A DNA stretch of 64,000 nucleotides from Aureimonas sp. AU22 (GCF_001463745.1 NZ_BBWJ01000014.1:186001-250000); one strand, 5' to 3'. Positions 18,945 through 28,654 are shown, counted from the first letter of the stretch. Translations and numbers: made by a program. The notes: generated by a model from the sequence alone, not told the origin.

Positions 18945-20270
18945 CTATCCGCCGAGGCCCGTCTTCAACCGATGCGACAGTTCGTCGAACGGGGCCCGGG
19001 CGGGGTCGTCGCCCGGATGCTGCATCATGCAGCCGTAGACATGGGGCACGAGGTCGACCGCCTGGTCGAGGGTCGGGTCGGCGCCGCGCTGGTAGCCGCC
19101 GAGAAGCCTTAGGTCCCGGGTATCCTCGTACCGCGCGATCATCGCCTTCAGGCGTGAGACGAGTTCGCGCTCTTCCGGCTTCCAGGCGAGATCCGCCATA
19201 CGCGAGATCGACTTGAGGAGATCGATCGCGGGGAAGCGGCCTTCCTCGGCGATCGTGCGGTCGAGAACGATATGACCGTCCAGCGTGCCCCGGATCGCGT
19301 CCGCCACCGGTTCGTTGTGATCGTCGCCGTCGACAAGAACCGCGAACAGGCCCGTGATCGTTCCGCTGCCTTCCAAGCCGGGGCCGGCCCGCTCCAGAAG
19401 CCGCGGCAATTCCGAAAAGACGCTCGGGGGATAGCCACGCGCGACCGGCGGCTCGCCGGCCGCGAGCGCCACGTCGCGGGCGGCATGGGCAAGGCGCGTG
19501 ACAGAGTCCACGATCAGGAGGACGTGTTCGCCCCGATCGCGGAAGTATTCCGCCACCGTCATCGCGGTCTTCGGCGCGAGGCGCCGCATCATGGCGCTCT
19601 CGTCGCCCGTCGCCACCACGGTGACGACGCGCGAAAGCTCGCCGCGCATGGTTTCTTCAAGGAACTCGCGCACCTCGCGGCCGCGCTCGCCGACGAGCGC
19701 CACCACCACGGTGTCGAAGCCGGGGGCCCGGGCCAGCATGCCCATCAGCGTGGACTTCCCGACGCCGGAGCCAGCGAAGATGCCCATGCGCTGGCCGCGG
19801 ATCAACGGCGTGAAGATGTCGATCGCCCGGACCTGCGTCGGCACGGGCTGGCGGATGCGGGCCCGGCGCATGGCGGCGTCCGGCAGGGTGTCGGTGGCGA
19901 ACTCGCGGTCGCCGTCTTCCAGCGGACCGAGGTCGTCGCAGGGCCGCCCGAAGGCGTCGATCGTGCGCCCCTTCCAGGCCGGGGAGGGCGAGACGGTGAC
20001 GGGACCCGTCCGGTAGGCAAGGGTGCGAACGCCGCTGTGGAAGCGCACGGCGAACGGTTTGACCGTTGCCGCAGCTTCCTCGACGCGCACGACCTCGCCA
20101 AGCTCCGGGCCATGCGGCCCCTCGCAGACGACGCAGTCACCGAGGCGGACATAGGGACTGAGGCCGGCGACGCGGAACGCTTGCGGCGTGACGTCGACCA
20201 CATGGCCACTGACGCGCACCAGCGGTTGGTCCAGGACGGACAAGTCCTTCTTCCGGCTGGCTTCCCTCAC
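18945..20270 (-). CDS. fliI: Flagellum-specific ATPase FliI
   Basis: 441 residues, F1-beta-like ATPase that powers substrate unloading at the flagellar type III export gate. Walker A GSGVGKST is at 167-174, Walker B LLIVD at 251-255, and SGTITGLFAVLV is typical of the family. The GTG start at 20270 overlaps the flgF stop (GTGA). The N-terminal 15 residues are not conserved, so a slightly later start is possible. It is the second gene of a two-gene unit reading away from motA. Confidence 0.96.
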   Translation of the reverse strand: MREASRKKDLSVLDQPLVRVSGHVVDVTPQAFRVAGLSPYVRLGDCVVCEGPHGPELGEVVRVEEAAATVKPFAVRFHSGVRTLAYRTGPVTVSPSPAWKGRTIDAFGRPCDDLGPLEDGDREFATDTLPDAAMRRARIRQPVPTQVRAIDIFTPLIRGQRMGIFAGSGVGKSTLMGMLARAPGFDTVVVALVGERGREVREFLEETMRGELSRVVTVVATGDESAMMRRLAPKTAMTVAEYFRDRGEHVLLIVDSVTRLAHAARDVALAAGEPPVARGYPPSVFSELPRLLERAGPGLEGSGTITGLFAVLVDGDDHNEPVADAIRGTLDGHIVLDRTIAEEGRFPAIDLLKSISRMADLAWKPEERELVSRLKAMIARYEDTRDLRLLGGYQRGADPTLDQAVDLVPHVYGCMMQHPGDDPARAPFDELSHRLKTGLGG

Positions 20271-20992
20271 TTCGAGGCTCCGAGCTGCGTCACCGCCTCG
20301 TTGAGGGAGTTCTCGGAGGTCTGGATCATGCTGGCGGCCTGCTCGAAGATCCGCTGAACCTCGATGAGCCGGGTCATCTCGAGGATGGGGTTGACGTTCG
20401 AGCCCTCGACGAAACCCTGCGCCACACGGTCGTCGTTGAATTCGACGACCGGCTGGGCCGCGACGTCGGGAATGACGCCGGACGTGCCCGCACGCGTCAG
20501 GTTCGCGCCCGCCGGCATCCGGAACAGCCCGACCGCGCCGAGCTGCCCGCCGGCCTGCGTGAGCATGCCGTCATGGGCGATATGGATAGGGCCGCCGTTC
20601 GGATCGACCTCCATCGGCGCGCCGCCGACGTCGAGGAAGGGCTCGCCGTTCACCGTCTGAAGCTGGCCGGCCTCCGACATCTGCATCCGGCCGTCGCGGG
20701 TGTAGACTGTCCCCTTGGGCGTCTGGATCGCGAAGAAGGCCTCGCCCGCGACCGCCATGTCCATCGGGTTGCCGGTCTCGGTGAGGGCGCCGGCGCGGGT
20801 CGAAATGTACTGCTGACCGTCCGAGGCGAAGGCGACGGTGCGCGCCGAGGCCCGCGACAGGACGCTCTCGAACTTGACCTCCTCCGAGCGGAACCCCGCC
20901 GTGCCCACGTTGGCCAGGTTGTTGGCGATCGTGTCGAGACGCTTCTCCATGGCGAGCTGCGCGGAGAGGGCGACGGGAAGCGTGGTTTGCAT
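20267..20992 (-). CDS. flgF: Flagellar proximal rod protein FlgF
   Basis: 241 residues. The N-terminal rod motif [17 protein letters not shown] (about 24-40) and the C-terminal helix with [17 protein letters not shown] (about 200-216) are diagnostic of FlgF/FlgG-type proteins; size and context favour FlgF. It has no cleaved signal because it is exported by the flagellar apparatus. It is divergent from motA across 187 bp that must hold both promoters. Confidence 0.95.
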   Translation of the reverse strand: MQTTLPVALSAQLAMEKRLDTIANNLANVGTAGFRSEEVKFESVLSRASARTVAFASDGQQYISTRAGALTETGNPMDMAVAGEAFFAIQTPKGTVYTRDGRMQMSEAGQLQTVNGEPFLDVGGAPMEVDPNGGPIHIAHDGMLTQAGGQLGAVGLFRMPAGANLTRAGTSGVIPDVAAQPVVEFNDDRVAQGFVEGSNVNPILEMTRLIEVQRIFEQAASMIQTSENSLNEAVTQLGASK

Positions 20993-21179
20993 GGAAGAAC
21001 CCGGGAATGATCGGCAGGAATGGTGCCGGCGCCGCCAGCGGGCGGACCGAAATCGCCGCCATCCTGCCTTGCCCGAATGGATCGAAGCTGACCCGCAAAG
21101 CCCGCGAACGCACAGTCTCGCGCAAGTCCGCCCCGTTAATCCTTCTTACCAATTCCTTTATCGTTCAAGGGACACCCCG

Positions 21180-22046
21180 ATGGGTATCATTCTCGGCCTT
21201 ATCGTGACGATCGGCTGCGTTCTAGGCGGCTACGTCGCGGCGGGCGGCCACCTCTATGTCCTGTGGCAGCCCTACGAGCTGGTCATCATCCTGGGCGCCG
21301 CGCTCGGCACCTTCCTCGTGGCCAACAACATGAAGGTCGTGAAGGACACCGGCAAGGCGATCGGCGAGGCGTTCAAGAACGCCGTGCCGAAGCAGCGCGA
21401 CTATCTCGATCTCCTCAGCCTGCTGCATTCGCTGATGCGCGAGATGAAGTCGAAGTCCCGCTCCGAATTCGAGTCCCATGTCGACAACCCGGCCGAGTCG
21501 GCGATCTTCAGCGCGTTTCCGAACATCCTGAAGAACAAGCCGATGACCGACTTCATCTGCGACTACTGCCGCCTCATCATCGTCGGCAATGCCCGTCCTC
21601 ACGAGATCGAATCCCTCATGGAGGAAGAGATCCAGACGGTCGCGCGTGACCAGCTGAAGCCCAAGCACGCCATCCAGGACATCGCCGATGGTCTGCCCGC
21701 GCTCGGCATCGTCGCCGCCGTTCTGGGTATCGTCCACGCCATGGGCGCCCTCGACCAGTCGCCGGAAGTGCTCGGCCATCTCGTGGGCGCCGCCCTCGTC
21801 GGCACCTTCGCGGGCATCTTCTTCGCCTACGGCATCTTCGGACCGCTCGCCACGAAGGTGAAGAGCGTGCGCGAGAAGAAGATACGCCTCTACGTCATCA
21901 TCAAGCAGACGCTGATCGCCTACATGAACGGCGCCCTGCCGCAGGTGGCGCTCGAGTACGGCCGCAAGGCGATCTCCGCCTACGACCGCCCGACCATCGA
22001 CCAGGTCGAAGCCGAAACCATCGGCGGCGCTCCCTCCGCCGCGTAA
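21180..22046 (+). CDS. motA: Flagellar motor stator protein MotA
   Basis: 288 residues with four transmembrane helices (pairs near 1-50 and 165-225) and the large cytoplasmic loop that contacts FliG. The rhizobial features [18 protein letters not shown] and [20 protein letters not shown] are clear. ATG 21180 has AAGGGA upstream; a longer open frame upstream is not conserved. It pairs with MotB, encoded 16 kb downstream, to form the proton channel. It is the first gene of the motA-fliM-DUF6468-fliN-fliG-flhB run. Confidence 0.96.
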   Translation: MGIILGLIVTIGCVLGGYVAAGGHLYVLWQPYELVIILGAALGTFLVANNMKVVKDTGKAIGEAFKNAVPKQRDYLDLLSLLHSLMREMKSKSRSEFESHVDNPAESAIFSAFPNILKNKPMTDFICDYCRLIIVGNARPHEIESLMEEEIQTVARDQLKPKHAIQDIADGLPALGIVAAVLGIVHAMGALDQSPEVLGHLVGAALVGTFAGIFFAYGIFGPLATKVKSVREKKIRLYVIIKQTLIAYMNGALPQVALEYGRKAISAYDRPTIDQVEAETIGGAPSAA

Positions 22047-22055
22047 GGACTGATC

Positions 22056-22991
22056 ATGGACACGGTCACCGAACGCAACATCGGCGAGCGCCTGCGCTCC
22101 GCCGCCCGCATCGAGCCCGAGCGCTTTCCGCGTCTCAAGCTGATCGGCACCCAGTGGGCCGAGGCCGTGTCCGCCAAGCTGGCGGCGGGTCACGCCTCGC
22201 CGCTCACCGTGGAATTCATCGCATCCTCGCCCTTCGTCCTGTCGCCTTCGGCCCTGTCGGACACGGACACGAAGCTCGTCCTCTCCGTTCGCTCCGCCAA
22301 GTGGCGCGAGACGGCGCTGGTGGCGGCGGACGGTCGTTTCGCCGACACCGTCACCGAAGCCGGCTTCGGCGGCGATGGACGCGATGCCCCGGGCCCGGCC
22401 CGGCCGCTGACCAGCGTCGGACGCTTCTTCGCCGACGCCGCGCTGCGGACCTTCGTGGAGGCCGGCAACGCGGTCTTCGCCGACGTCGTGGCGCTCGGCA
22501 TGTCGGCCGACCGCCTCCTCACGGACGCGATCGGCGAGAAGCTCGACGAGTGGATCGCCCCGGAGGCGCGCACCTTCATCGAATTCCGGTTCCGCGTCTC
22601 GATCGGGCGCTGCGAGGCGGCGCTGCGGGTGGCGATCCCGGAGGCGGTTCTTTCGCCCCATCGCCGCAAGTTCGCGGCGATGCCGGACGAGGGCCCCTCG
22701 ATCGTCGACGAGACCTGGGCGCGCGACCTCGAGGCCGGTTTCCAGAAGACCGACATGCATGTGCGCGCCATCCTGTGCGAGCAGCAGACCTCGCTCGGCG
22801 GAATCTCCACCTTCCATGTCGGCCAGACGATTGCGCTGGACGCCACCATGCAGAGCCTCGTGCTTCTGGAATGCGAGGGGCAGCGCCTGTTCCGCGGCTC
22901 GATGGGCCGTTCGCGCGACACCTATGTGGTCAAGGTGTCCGAACCCGTGGACCCGACCGAGGAGTTCATCGATGACATCCTGGCTCATTGA
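22056..22991 (+). CDS. fliM: Flagellar motor switch protein FliM
   Basis: 311 residues. The C-terminal SpoA domain (about 230-305) includes GISTFHVGQTIALD and the middle domain resembles the CheC-like part of FliM. The N-terminus lacks an obvious LSQxEIDALL CheY-binding peptide, as in other divergent rhizobial FliM proteins. It forms the C-ring with FliG and FliN. The 3' end overlaps the next gene by 20 bases. Confidence 0.9.
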   Translation: MDTVTERNIGERLRSAARIEPERFPRLKLIGTQWAEAVSAKLAAGHASPLTVEFIASSPFVLSPSALSDTDTKLVLSVRSAKWRETALVAADGRFADTVTEAGFGGDGRDAPGPARPLTSVGRFFADAALRTFVEAGNAVFADVVALGMSADRLLTDAIGEKLDEWIAPEARTFIEFRFRVSIGRCEAALRVAIPEAVLSPHRRKFAAMPDEGPSIVDETWARDLEAGFQKTDMHVRAILCEQQTSLGGISTFHVGQTIALDATMQSLVLLECEGQRLFRGSMGRSRDTYVVKVSEPVDPTEEFIDDILAH

Positions 22992-23340
22992 CGCGGTTCT
23001 CGTCGGCGCCCTTCTCGTCACCAGCTGGCGGACGGGCTCCATGTACAAGGAGCTGAAGCGGCTTCGCTCGGAGGAGAACGGCTTCCGCCAGGCCCTCGAG
23101 GACGCCGACGCGTCGATCAATCGCGCGGCCAACGCCGTGGTGCTCCTCAAGAGTGAGGGCGTGCGCACGCTGCGGGCGCTCGAGGAACGGGCCGCCGAGG
23201 CACAGGAGCTGGCGGACCGGCTGGACGTTCTCATCGAGTCCTACGAGCACCGGCGTGTCGCTCCCGCCACGGCCGCTCCGATCTCCCATGACAACGACGC
23301 GATCTCCCGCTTCGCGTCAGTTCCGACCGCTATCCGTTGA
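22972..23340 (+). CDS. DUF6468-like motility-cluster membrane protein
   Basis: 122 residues: an N-terminal membrane helix (about 3-20), then a long predicted coiled coil (about 25-90) and a variable tail. Small proteins of this design, annotated DUF6468, lie beside fliM or fliN in many alphaproteobacterial flagellar clusters; their role is not established. ATG 22972 is inside fliM, indicating coupled translation. A stator- or switch-associated scaffold is a guess from location. Confidence 0.7.
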   Translation: MTSWLIDAVLVGALLVTSWRTGSMYKELKRLRSEENGFRQALEDADASINRAANAVVLLKSEGVRTLRALEERAAEAQELADRLDVLIESYEHRRVAPATAAPISHDNDAISRFASVPTAIR

Positions 23341-23384
23341 TTTGCGGATCGCCCGCGATCCGACCCATTCCGAGGACGACCCCG

Positions 23385-23831
23385 ATGCAGAACGAGACGA
23401 TGGAACTCGAGACCGAAACCCCCTTCGGTGGCCAGTTCGGCGCCATGGATGCGGGCTTCGAGATGGACGAGACGATCGAGGACGCCGAGGAGGTCCACGA
23501 GATGGGCCACGGCATGAACTTCGCCGACGTCGATGAGGAGCCGGTCGTCGAGGCGACGCCCAATCTCGACGTCATCATGAACATCCCGGTGACCATGCAG
23601 GTCGTGCTCGGCTCGACCGTGATGCCCGTGGCCAACCTGATGAAGCTTGGCCGCGGCGCCGTGGTGAAGCTCGACACCAACATCTCCGATCCGGTCGACC
23701 TGATCGTCAACGGGCGCATCGTCGCCCGCGGCGAAGTGGTGGTGCTCGAGAACGAGGAATCGCGCTTCGGCATCACGCTGACGGAGATCGTCTCCCCGAC
23801 CGCTCGCCAGCCCCGCGCCAAGGGCGCTTAA
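23385..23831 (+). CDS. fliN: Flagellar motor switch protein FliN
   Basis: 148 residues. The first 60 residues are acidic and Met/Glu-rich; the C-terminal 80 are the SpoA domain (NIPVTMQVVLGSTVM, ISDPVDLIVNGRIVARGEVV). It is the C-ring protein that works with FliM. ATG 23385 with GAGGAC upstream is preferred over TTG 23337, which overlaps the previous stop. Confidence 0.95.
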   Translation: MQNETMELETETPFGGQFGAMDAGFEMDETIEDAEEVHEMGHGMNFADVDEEPVVEATPNLDVIMNIPVTMQVVLGSTVMPVANLMKLGRGAVVKLDTNISDPVDLIVNGRIVARGEVVVLENEESRFGITLTEIVSPTARQPRAKGA

Positions 23832-23837
23832 TCAACG

Positions 23838-24866
23838 ATGCTCTCAGAAGCCTATCAGAGCCGAGAGTTGGGAGCGCCGACATTGTCCGGCGCCTCGCGC
23901 GCCGCGGTCCTGCTCCTGACGCTGGGAGGGGAGGGCGCGACCAAGCTCCTGAAGCACCTCTCCGCGGACGAGATCCGCGCCCTGCGCCAGAGCGCGGCGC
24001 TGCCCAACTCCGTCACCCCGATGGAACTGGACGAGATCGTCGCCGACTTCCAGGACGCCTTCCGGGCGGGTCCGGCGATCACCGGGCTCGACGACGAGAT
24101 GACCAAGCTCCTGCGCTCGAGCCTGTCGAAGGAGGAGCTCGCGCTCGTCTTCGAGGGCGAGGCGATGCCGGTCGACGACAGCGGCGTGCCCGTCTGGCAG
24201 GAGATCGAGCAGCTTGGGTCCGAAGCCGTGACGAAGTTGCTCGACCGCGAGCATCCGCAGGTCGCGGCCTACATGCTGCAGCGCTTGAAGTCCGAGCTCG
24301 CGGCCACCATCGTCGCCAACATGCCGCCGGCCCGGCGCAACGACATCATGCGCCGCATGCTTTCGTCGGCTCCGCCGCCGGAGCCCATCGCCCGACTGAT
24401 CGAGCGGCGCTGCCGCGAAGCCTTCGTCGCCTCCTCGAACGGTGCCGAGCGCCGCGAGCGCTATGCGACCATGGCGGAGATCGTCAATCGCATGAACAAG
24501 GCGCAGACCGAGGAACTCCTCGCCTCGCTGGATACCACCGAGCCCGAGGAAGCGGCAGCGCTCCGCAAGCTGCTCTTCGCCTTCGAGGACGTGGCCGATC
24601 TGTCGAAGAAGGGGCGCCTCGTCCTGTTCGACGCGATCTCGGTCGAGCAGGTCACGCTGGCGCTCAACGGCGCGCCGCAGGATCTGCGCGAGGCGGTCCT
24701 CTCCGCGATGGGTGCCCGAGCCCGTCGCATGGTGGAGGCCGAACTCGGCCGCAACGAACCCGCGCCGGCGGACGGGATCCAGGCGGCGCGACGCGCGATC
24801 GCCGGAGCCGCGCTCCGCCTCGCCGCAGAAGGCCGCATCGACCTCACCGAGAAGGCCGAGGGCTGA
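23838..24866 (+). CDS. fliG: Flagellar motor switch protein FliG
   Basis: 342 residues. N-terminal FliF-binding, middle (HPQVAAYMLQRLKS region, about 138-151) and C-terminal torque-generating domains are in order. The C-domain has the charged helix region with SVEQVTLALNGAPQDLREAVL. FliG couples MotA/MotB to rotation. It starts 6 bp after fliN. A strong hairpin follows its stop. Confidence 0.95.
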   Translation: MLSEAYQSRELGAPTLSGASRAAVLLLTLGGEGATKLLKHLSADEIRALRQSAALPNSVTPMELDEIVADFQDAFRAGPAITGLDDEMTKLLRSSLSKEELALVFEGEAMPVDDSGVPVWQEIEQLGSEAVTKLLDREHPQVAAYMLQRLKSELAATIVANMPPARRNDIMRRMLSSAPPPEPIARLIERRCREAFVASSNGAERRERYATMAEIVNRMNKAQTEELLASLDTTEPEEAAALRKLLFAFEDVADLSKKGRLVLFDAISVEQVTLALNGAPQDLREAVLSAMGARARRMVEAELGRNEPAPADGIQAARRAIAGAALRLAAEGRIDLTEKAEG

Positions 24867-24874
24867 TCCAACGC

Positions 24875-24907
24875 GCGACCCCGGCGCCAATGAGCGTCCG
24901 GGGTCGC
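24875..24907 (+). other. Strong intercistronic hairpin between fliG and flhB
   Basis: 10-bp perfect stem GCGACCCCGG/CCGGGGTCGC (24875-24884, 24898-24907), extended inside by CGC/GCG. No clean T-run follows (CATCGTTTC), so it may be a partial terminator or an mRNA stabiliser that sets flhB expression below the switch genes. Confidence 0.6.
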
Positions 24908-24935
24908 CATCGTTTCATGAGGAGGCGAGCGCGGC

Positions 24936-26024
24936 ATGGCGGAGGGTGCGGACAAGGAGTCCCAAACCGAGGAACCGACCGAGAAGAAGATTCGCGATAC
25001 GGTCGAGAAGGGCAACCTTCCCGTTTCCCGCGAGGCGCCGATCCTTGCCTCGCTGCTGGCCGCGATCGCGGTCGTGGTCTTCCAGGCCCGCAACAACGCC
25101 GCCCAGCTGGCCGGCGATCTCAAGGTCACCTTCGAGAACCCGACGCAATGGTCGATCGGCAACGGCATCGACGCGCTGCAGTTCCTGCATACCATCACAC
25201 TGCAAAGCGCCAAGTTCGTGCTGCCGGCGACCGGTCTCTTCATGCTCGCCGGCATTCTCGCCTCGCTCCTGCAGAACCCTCCGCAGATCAACCTGGAACG
25301 CATCCGGCCGAAATATTCCAACCTGTCGCTCTCCAGCGGCTGGGGTCGGATGTTCGGGCGCCGCGGATTCACCGAGTTCGGTAAAGCCTTATTCAAGTTC
25401 TCCGCCGTTACGATCATCGTTGGTTGGATCTTGTCCGACGAACTGCCCTTGCTGTTGAAGACGATGTTCTCGGACCCACTCCTTCTTCCCGAAACGATCC
25501 TCGGCCTCGCCATGCGGCTCCTGGCGGCGGTATCGGTCGCCACCATCGTCCTCGTCGCCGCCGACCTCCTCTTCTCCCGCATCCTCTGGCGGCGCGACCT
25601 GCGCATGTCCAAGCAGGAGATCAAGGACGAGATGAAGCAGTCCGAAGGCGACCCGATGGTGAAGGCGCGCCAGCGCCAGATCGCCCGCGAGCGCACCAAG
25701 CGCCGCATGATGGCCGCCGTGCCGCGCGCCACCGTCGTGATCGCGAACCCGACGCACTACGCCATCGCCCTGCGCTATGTGCGCGAGGAAGGCGGCGCGC
25801 CGGTGGTCGTTGCCAAGGGTGTCGATGTGCTCGCGCTGAAGATCCGCGAGATCGCCGAGACCAACGACATCCCCGTCATCGAAGACAAGCTCTTGGCAAG
25901 GTCGATGTATGATCATGTCGAGATCGACCAGATGATTCCGCCGCAGTTCTTCAAGGCGGTCGCGGAACTCATCTACTTCCTTCAGTCGCGGCCACAATCG
26001 CGCCTGGAGATCGGGGCAGCCTAA
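24936..26024 (+). CDS. flhB: Flagellar export gate protein FlhB
   Basis: 362 residues. Four membrane helices span about 35-215, followed by the cytoplasmic autocleaving domain with NPTH at 271-274, which switches export from hook to filament substrates. The N-terminal acidic/EEPTEKKI segment is typical. A GAGGAGG ribosome site precedes ATG 24936. In Sinorhizobium visN/visR adjoin flhB; they are absent here. Confidence 0.96.
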   Translation: MAEGADKESQTEEPTEKKIRDTVEKGNLPVSREAPILASLLAAIAVVVFQARNNAAQLAGDLKVTFENPTQWSIGNGIDALQFLHTITLQSAKFVLPATGLFMLAGILASLLQNPPQINLERIRPKYSNLSLSSGWGRMFGRRGFTEFGKALFKFSAVTIIVGWILSDELPLLLKTMFSDPLLLPETILGLAMRLLAAVSVATIVLVAADLLFSRILWRRDLRMSKQEIKDEMKQSEGDPMVKARQRQIARERTKRRMMAAVPRATVVIANPTHYAIALRYVREEGGAPVVVAKGVDVLALKIREIAETNDIPVIEDKLLARSMYDHVEIDQMIPPQFFKAVAELIYFLQSRPQSRLEIGAA

Positions 26025-26095
26025 ACCGGCCGACCTGTCGACGCCTGCCTTCCCTTGGGGAAGTCGTATCGGTCCACATCGTGTAAAGGTCCTCC

Positions 26096-26545
26096 ATGGG
26101 TTCCCACGTCATGCTCAACGTTCGCAACAAGTATGCAGCCGACCGCGAGAAGGCGCTGGCGAACGGGATCAAGGAAGTGGTGGCCGAGCTGCGGCTGGTC
26201 GACGTGGTCGACTACGTCGCCTTCCTGCGCATGGACCAGTTCGGCAACATCGCCGACATCGTGGAGTCCTCGGCGCAGCTCTACCTGGCTCCCGGCTCGC
26301 TCCGCTTCGCCGGCGGCGGCGACGTGCACCTCAACTGGGGCAGCGCGCCGACGATCGACCTCGATATGGAGTTCCACGGCGGCGAGGTGACGGTGCACTT
26401 CAAGCTGTCGCTCACCGCCACGAAGGCGGCGGTCCATATCAACTACATCGCGTTTTCCGATCCCGACGCCGATCCGGCCGCGAACACGGAACGCCTGAAG
26501 GCCGCCATCGCCGCCGCGCGCCTCGTGACGGCCCGCAACGCCTGA
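26096..26545 (+). CDS. Unidentified 149-residue protein after flhB
   Basis: I do not recognise a family. The protein is soluble, with no signal peptide or membrane helix. A helical N-terminal third (about 1-60) is followed by alternating polar/hydrophobic stretches suggestive of a beta sheet (LYLAPGSLRFAGG to VHIN, about 62-120) and a C-terminal helix. Base composition and codon use match the neighbours. It is the last gene before a terminator, so it belongs to the motA-flhB transcript. The start may be ATG 26096 or 26111. A motility-related role is inferred from position only. Confidence 0.6.
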   Translation: MGSHVMLNVRNKYAADREKALANGIKEVVAELRLVDVVDYVAFLRMDQFGNIADIVESSAQLYLAPGSLRFAGGGDVHLNWGSAPTIDLDMEFHGGEVTVHFKLSLTATKAAVHINYIAFSDPDADPAANTERLKAAIAAARLVTARNA

Positions 26546-26571
26546 CGCATCCAACGCAGTCGCATTCTTCG

Positions 26572-26596
26572 GACCCCGCCATCGGCGGGGTCTTTT
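26572..26596 (+). terminator. Intrinsic terminator closing the motA-flhB unit
   Basis: Perfect 9-bp stem GACCCCGCC/GGCGGGGTC (26572-26580, 26584-26592), 3-nt loop ATC, and TTTT. Confidence 0.9.
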
Positions 26597-26617
26597 CGTT
26601 TGTGGGTTTATTGTCCG

Positions 26618-26648
26618 TTAATACTAATTAACGATCTCTTAATACTAA
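26618..26648 (+). promoter_or_regulatory. Candidate CtrA box and direct repeat upstream of flgB
   Basis: AT-rich island in GC-rich DNA. TTAA-CGATCTC-TTAA (26628-26642) matches the CtrA consensus TTAA-N7-TTAA, and a third TTAA lies at 26618-26621. The 10-mer TTAATACTAA occurs twice, at 26618 and 26639, 21 bp (two helix turns) apart. It lies about 90-110 bp before flgB, the first gene of the rod operon. Confidence 0.6.
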
Positions 26649-26728
26649 GAAATCTGTAAGATCGTCAGCTTCGGACAAGTGCTTCTTCCTATGAAGGGAC
26701 ATCGAAGACCTGTTCGAGGACGCGACCG

Positions 26729-27109
26729 TTGAGCGAGTTCTACCTTTTCGGGCTCAGTTCCCGCCGTGCCGAATGGCTGTCCGCGCGCCAGGCCGTGGTG
26801 GCTGAAAACGTCGCCAACGCCAACACGCCGACCTACCGCGCCAAGGACGTGACGCCGTTCTCCGAGGTGCTGGAGACGACTTCGCTGCAGATGGCCGGCT
26901 CCAACCCGAGCCACCTCGTGGCCTCAGCCGGGCGCGAGTTCGGCACCGACGAGACCAAGCAGACGCCCTGGGACGTCACCCATTCCGGAAACTCGGTGAG
27001 CCTGGAGCAGGAGATGCTCAAAGCCGGCGAGGTTTCGCGCGACTTCGCCCTCTCGACCTCGGTCGCGAAGTCCTTTCAACGCATGTACCTGTCGACGCTG
27101 AAGGGCTGA
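26729..27109 (+). CDS. flgB: Flagellar proximal rod protein FlgB
   Basis: 126 residues from a TTG start with GAGGA eight bases upstream. The rod motif [18 protein letters not shown] lies at about 25-42. FlgB is the first rod subunit assembled on the MS ring. It leads the longest flagellar operon here (flgB to fliP), downstream of an AT-rich candidate promoter. Confidence 0.95.
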   Translation: MSEFYLFGLSSRRAEWLSARQAVVAENVANANTPTYRAKDVTPFSEVLETTSLQMAGSNPSHLVASAGREFGTDETKQTPWDVTHSGNSVSLEQEMLKAGEVSRDFALSTSVAKSFQRMYLSTLKG

Positions 27110-27113
27110 TGCC

Positions 27114-27530
27114 TTGACCGACTCCATCACCTCCGCCCTGAAGATCGCCGCCAGCGGCCTCGAGGCCCAGTCCGAGCGCATGCGCGTCGTGTCCGAGAAC
27201 GTCGCCAACGCGCGTTCCACCGGCGAGACGCCCGGCAGCGATCCCTACCGCCGCAAGACGGTGGCCTTCACCAGCGAGATCGACCGCCTGCTGGGCGCCG
27301 ACCTCGTGCGCATCAAGTCGGTCGGCACCGACCGTTCCGACTTCAAGATGGAGCACGATCCCGGCAACCCGGCCGCGGACAAGGACGGCTACGTGAAGAT
27401 GCCGAACGTCAACATGCTGGTCGAAATGTCCGACATGCGCGAGGCCAACCGTTCCTACGAGGCGAACCTGCAGGTCATCAAGCAGGCGCGCGAGCTCATC
27501 AATCTCACCATCGATCTCATGAGAGGCTGA
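27114..27530 (+). CDS. flgC: Flagellar proximal rod protein FlgC
   Basis: 138 residues, TTG start four bases after flg[24 protein letters not shown] is split as a rod N-motif (about 25-47), and the C-terminal helix has [16 protein letters not shown], both standard for FlgC. Exported through the flagellar gate; no cleaved signal. Confidence 0.95.
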   Translation: MTDSITSALKIAASGLEAQSERMRVVSENVANARSTGETPGSDPYRRKTVAFTSEIDRLLGADLVRIKSVGTDRSDFKMEHDPGNPAADKDGYVKMPNVNMLVEMSDMREANRSYEANLQVIKQARELINLTIDLMRG

Positions 27531-27535
27531 CGCCC

Positions 27536-27856
27536 ATGATCCCCGCCATCGGCAGTGCCATGCCGCGCGTCGACGCCCTGCGCCTCGACGGAATGTCCCC
27601 CGCTTCCGCCATCGGTGCCGGCGCCACGACCGAAGCCGGCCAGAGCTTCGCCGCCGCGATGACCGAGATCGCCCGTGAAGCCTCGCAGACCATGAAGGGC
27701 GCCGAGACGACGTCCATCCAGGGCGTCAACGGCAAGGCTTCCACCCAGGCCGTCGTCGATGCCGTGATGGGCGCCGAGCGCACGCTCCAGACGGCCGTCG
27801 CGCTGCGCGACAAGGTCGTCTCCGCCTATCTCGAACTTTCCCGCATGTCGATCTAA
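27536..27856 (+). CDS. fliE: Flagellar hook-basal body protein FliE
   Basis: 106 residues. A variable N-terminus is followed by the conserved helical region (SFAAAMTEIA; VVDAVMGAERTLQTAVALRDKVVSAY, given in part) of FliE, which joins the MS ring to the rod. Starts six bases after flgC. Confidence 0.93.
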   Translation: MIPAIGSAMPRVDALRLDGMSPASAIGAGATTEAGQSFAAAMTEIAREASQTMKGAETTSIQGVNGKASTQAVVDAVMGAERTLQTAVALRDKVVSAYLELSRMSI

Positions 27857-27871
27857 CGAAAGTACCAGCCC

Positions 27872-28654
27872 ATGCGCGCCCTTGCGATCGCCGCGACCGG
27901 CATGAACGCCCAGCAGACCAACGTCGAAGTGATCGCGAACAACATCGCGAACATCAACACCACCGGCTTCAAGCGCGCCCGCGCCGAGTTCACCGATCTT
28001 CTCTACCAGGTGGAGCGGATGCAGGGCGTGCCGTCGCGCGGCGGCGAGAACGTGGTGCCGGAAGGCGCCCGGATCGGCCTCGGCGTGCGCACCGCGGCCG
28101 TGCGCGCCGTTCACATCCAGGGCGCCCTGGAGCAGACCGGCAACAATCTCGATCTCGCGATCAACGGCCAGGGCTGGCTTCAGATCCAGGGCCCGGGTGG
28201 CGAGACGCTCTATACGCGCGACGGCGCCCTCAACAAGAACGACACGGGGCAGATCGTCACGCTCGATGGCTTCACCGTGGATCCCGGCATCACCGTTCCG
28301 GAGAACACGACCGACATCACCGTCAACAATTCGGGCGAGGTGTACGCGACGGTCGACGGGGAGGCGCAGCTGATCGGCCAGCTGACGCTCGTCAACTTCG
28401 CCAACGAGCCGGGCCTGGCTGCCGAGGGTAACAACCTCTTCCGCGAGACGGCCGCCTCCGGCGCCCCGATCGCCGGTGTGCCGGGCGATCCGGGCTACGG
28501 CGTCATCAAGCAGGGCTATCTCGAAAACTCGAACGTCGACCCGGTGAAGGAAATCTCCGAGCTGATCTCGGCGCAGCGCGCCTATGAGATGAACTCCAAG
28601 GTCATCCAGGCCGCCGACGAGATGTCGGGCGTCGTCTCCAAGGGCATCCGCTAA
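27872..28654 (+). CDS. flgG: Flagellar distal rod protein FlgG
   Basis: 260 residues, the normal size. N-terminal [20 protein letters not shown] and [17 protein letters not shown], and C-terminal [20 protein letters not shown], are canonical. It forms the distal rod under the hook. Confidence 0.97.
   Translation: MRALAIAATGMNAQQTNVEVIANNIANINTTGFKRARAEFTDLLYQVERMQGVPSRGGENVVPEGARIGLGVRTAAVRAVHIQGALEQTGNNLDLAINGQGWLQIQGPGGETLYTRDGALNKNDTGQIVTLDGFTVDPGITVPENTTDITVNNSGEVYATVDGEAQLIGQLTLVNFANEPGLAAEGNNLFRETAASGAPIAGVPGDPGYGVIKQGYLENSNVDPVKEISELISAQRAYEMNSKVIQAADEMSGVVSKGIR

Noticed and set aside
21136-21150. TTAA-TCCTTCT-TACC before motA as a CtrA box
   Set aside because: Second half-site is not TTAA; too weak alone, although a half-site effect cannot be excluded.
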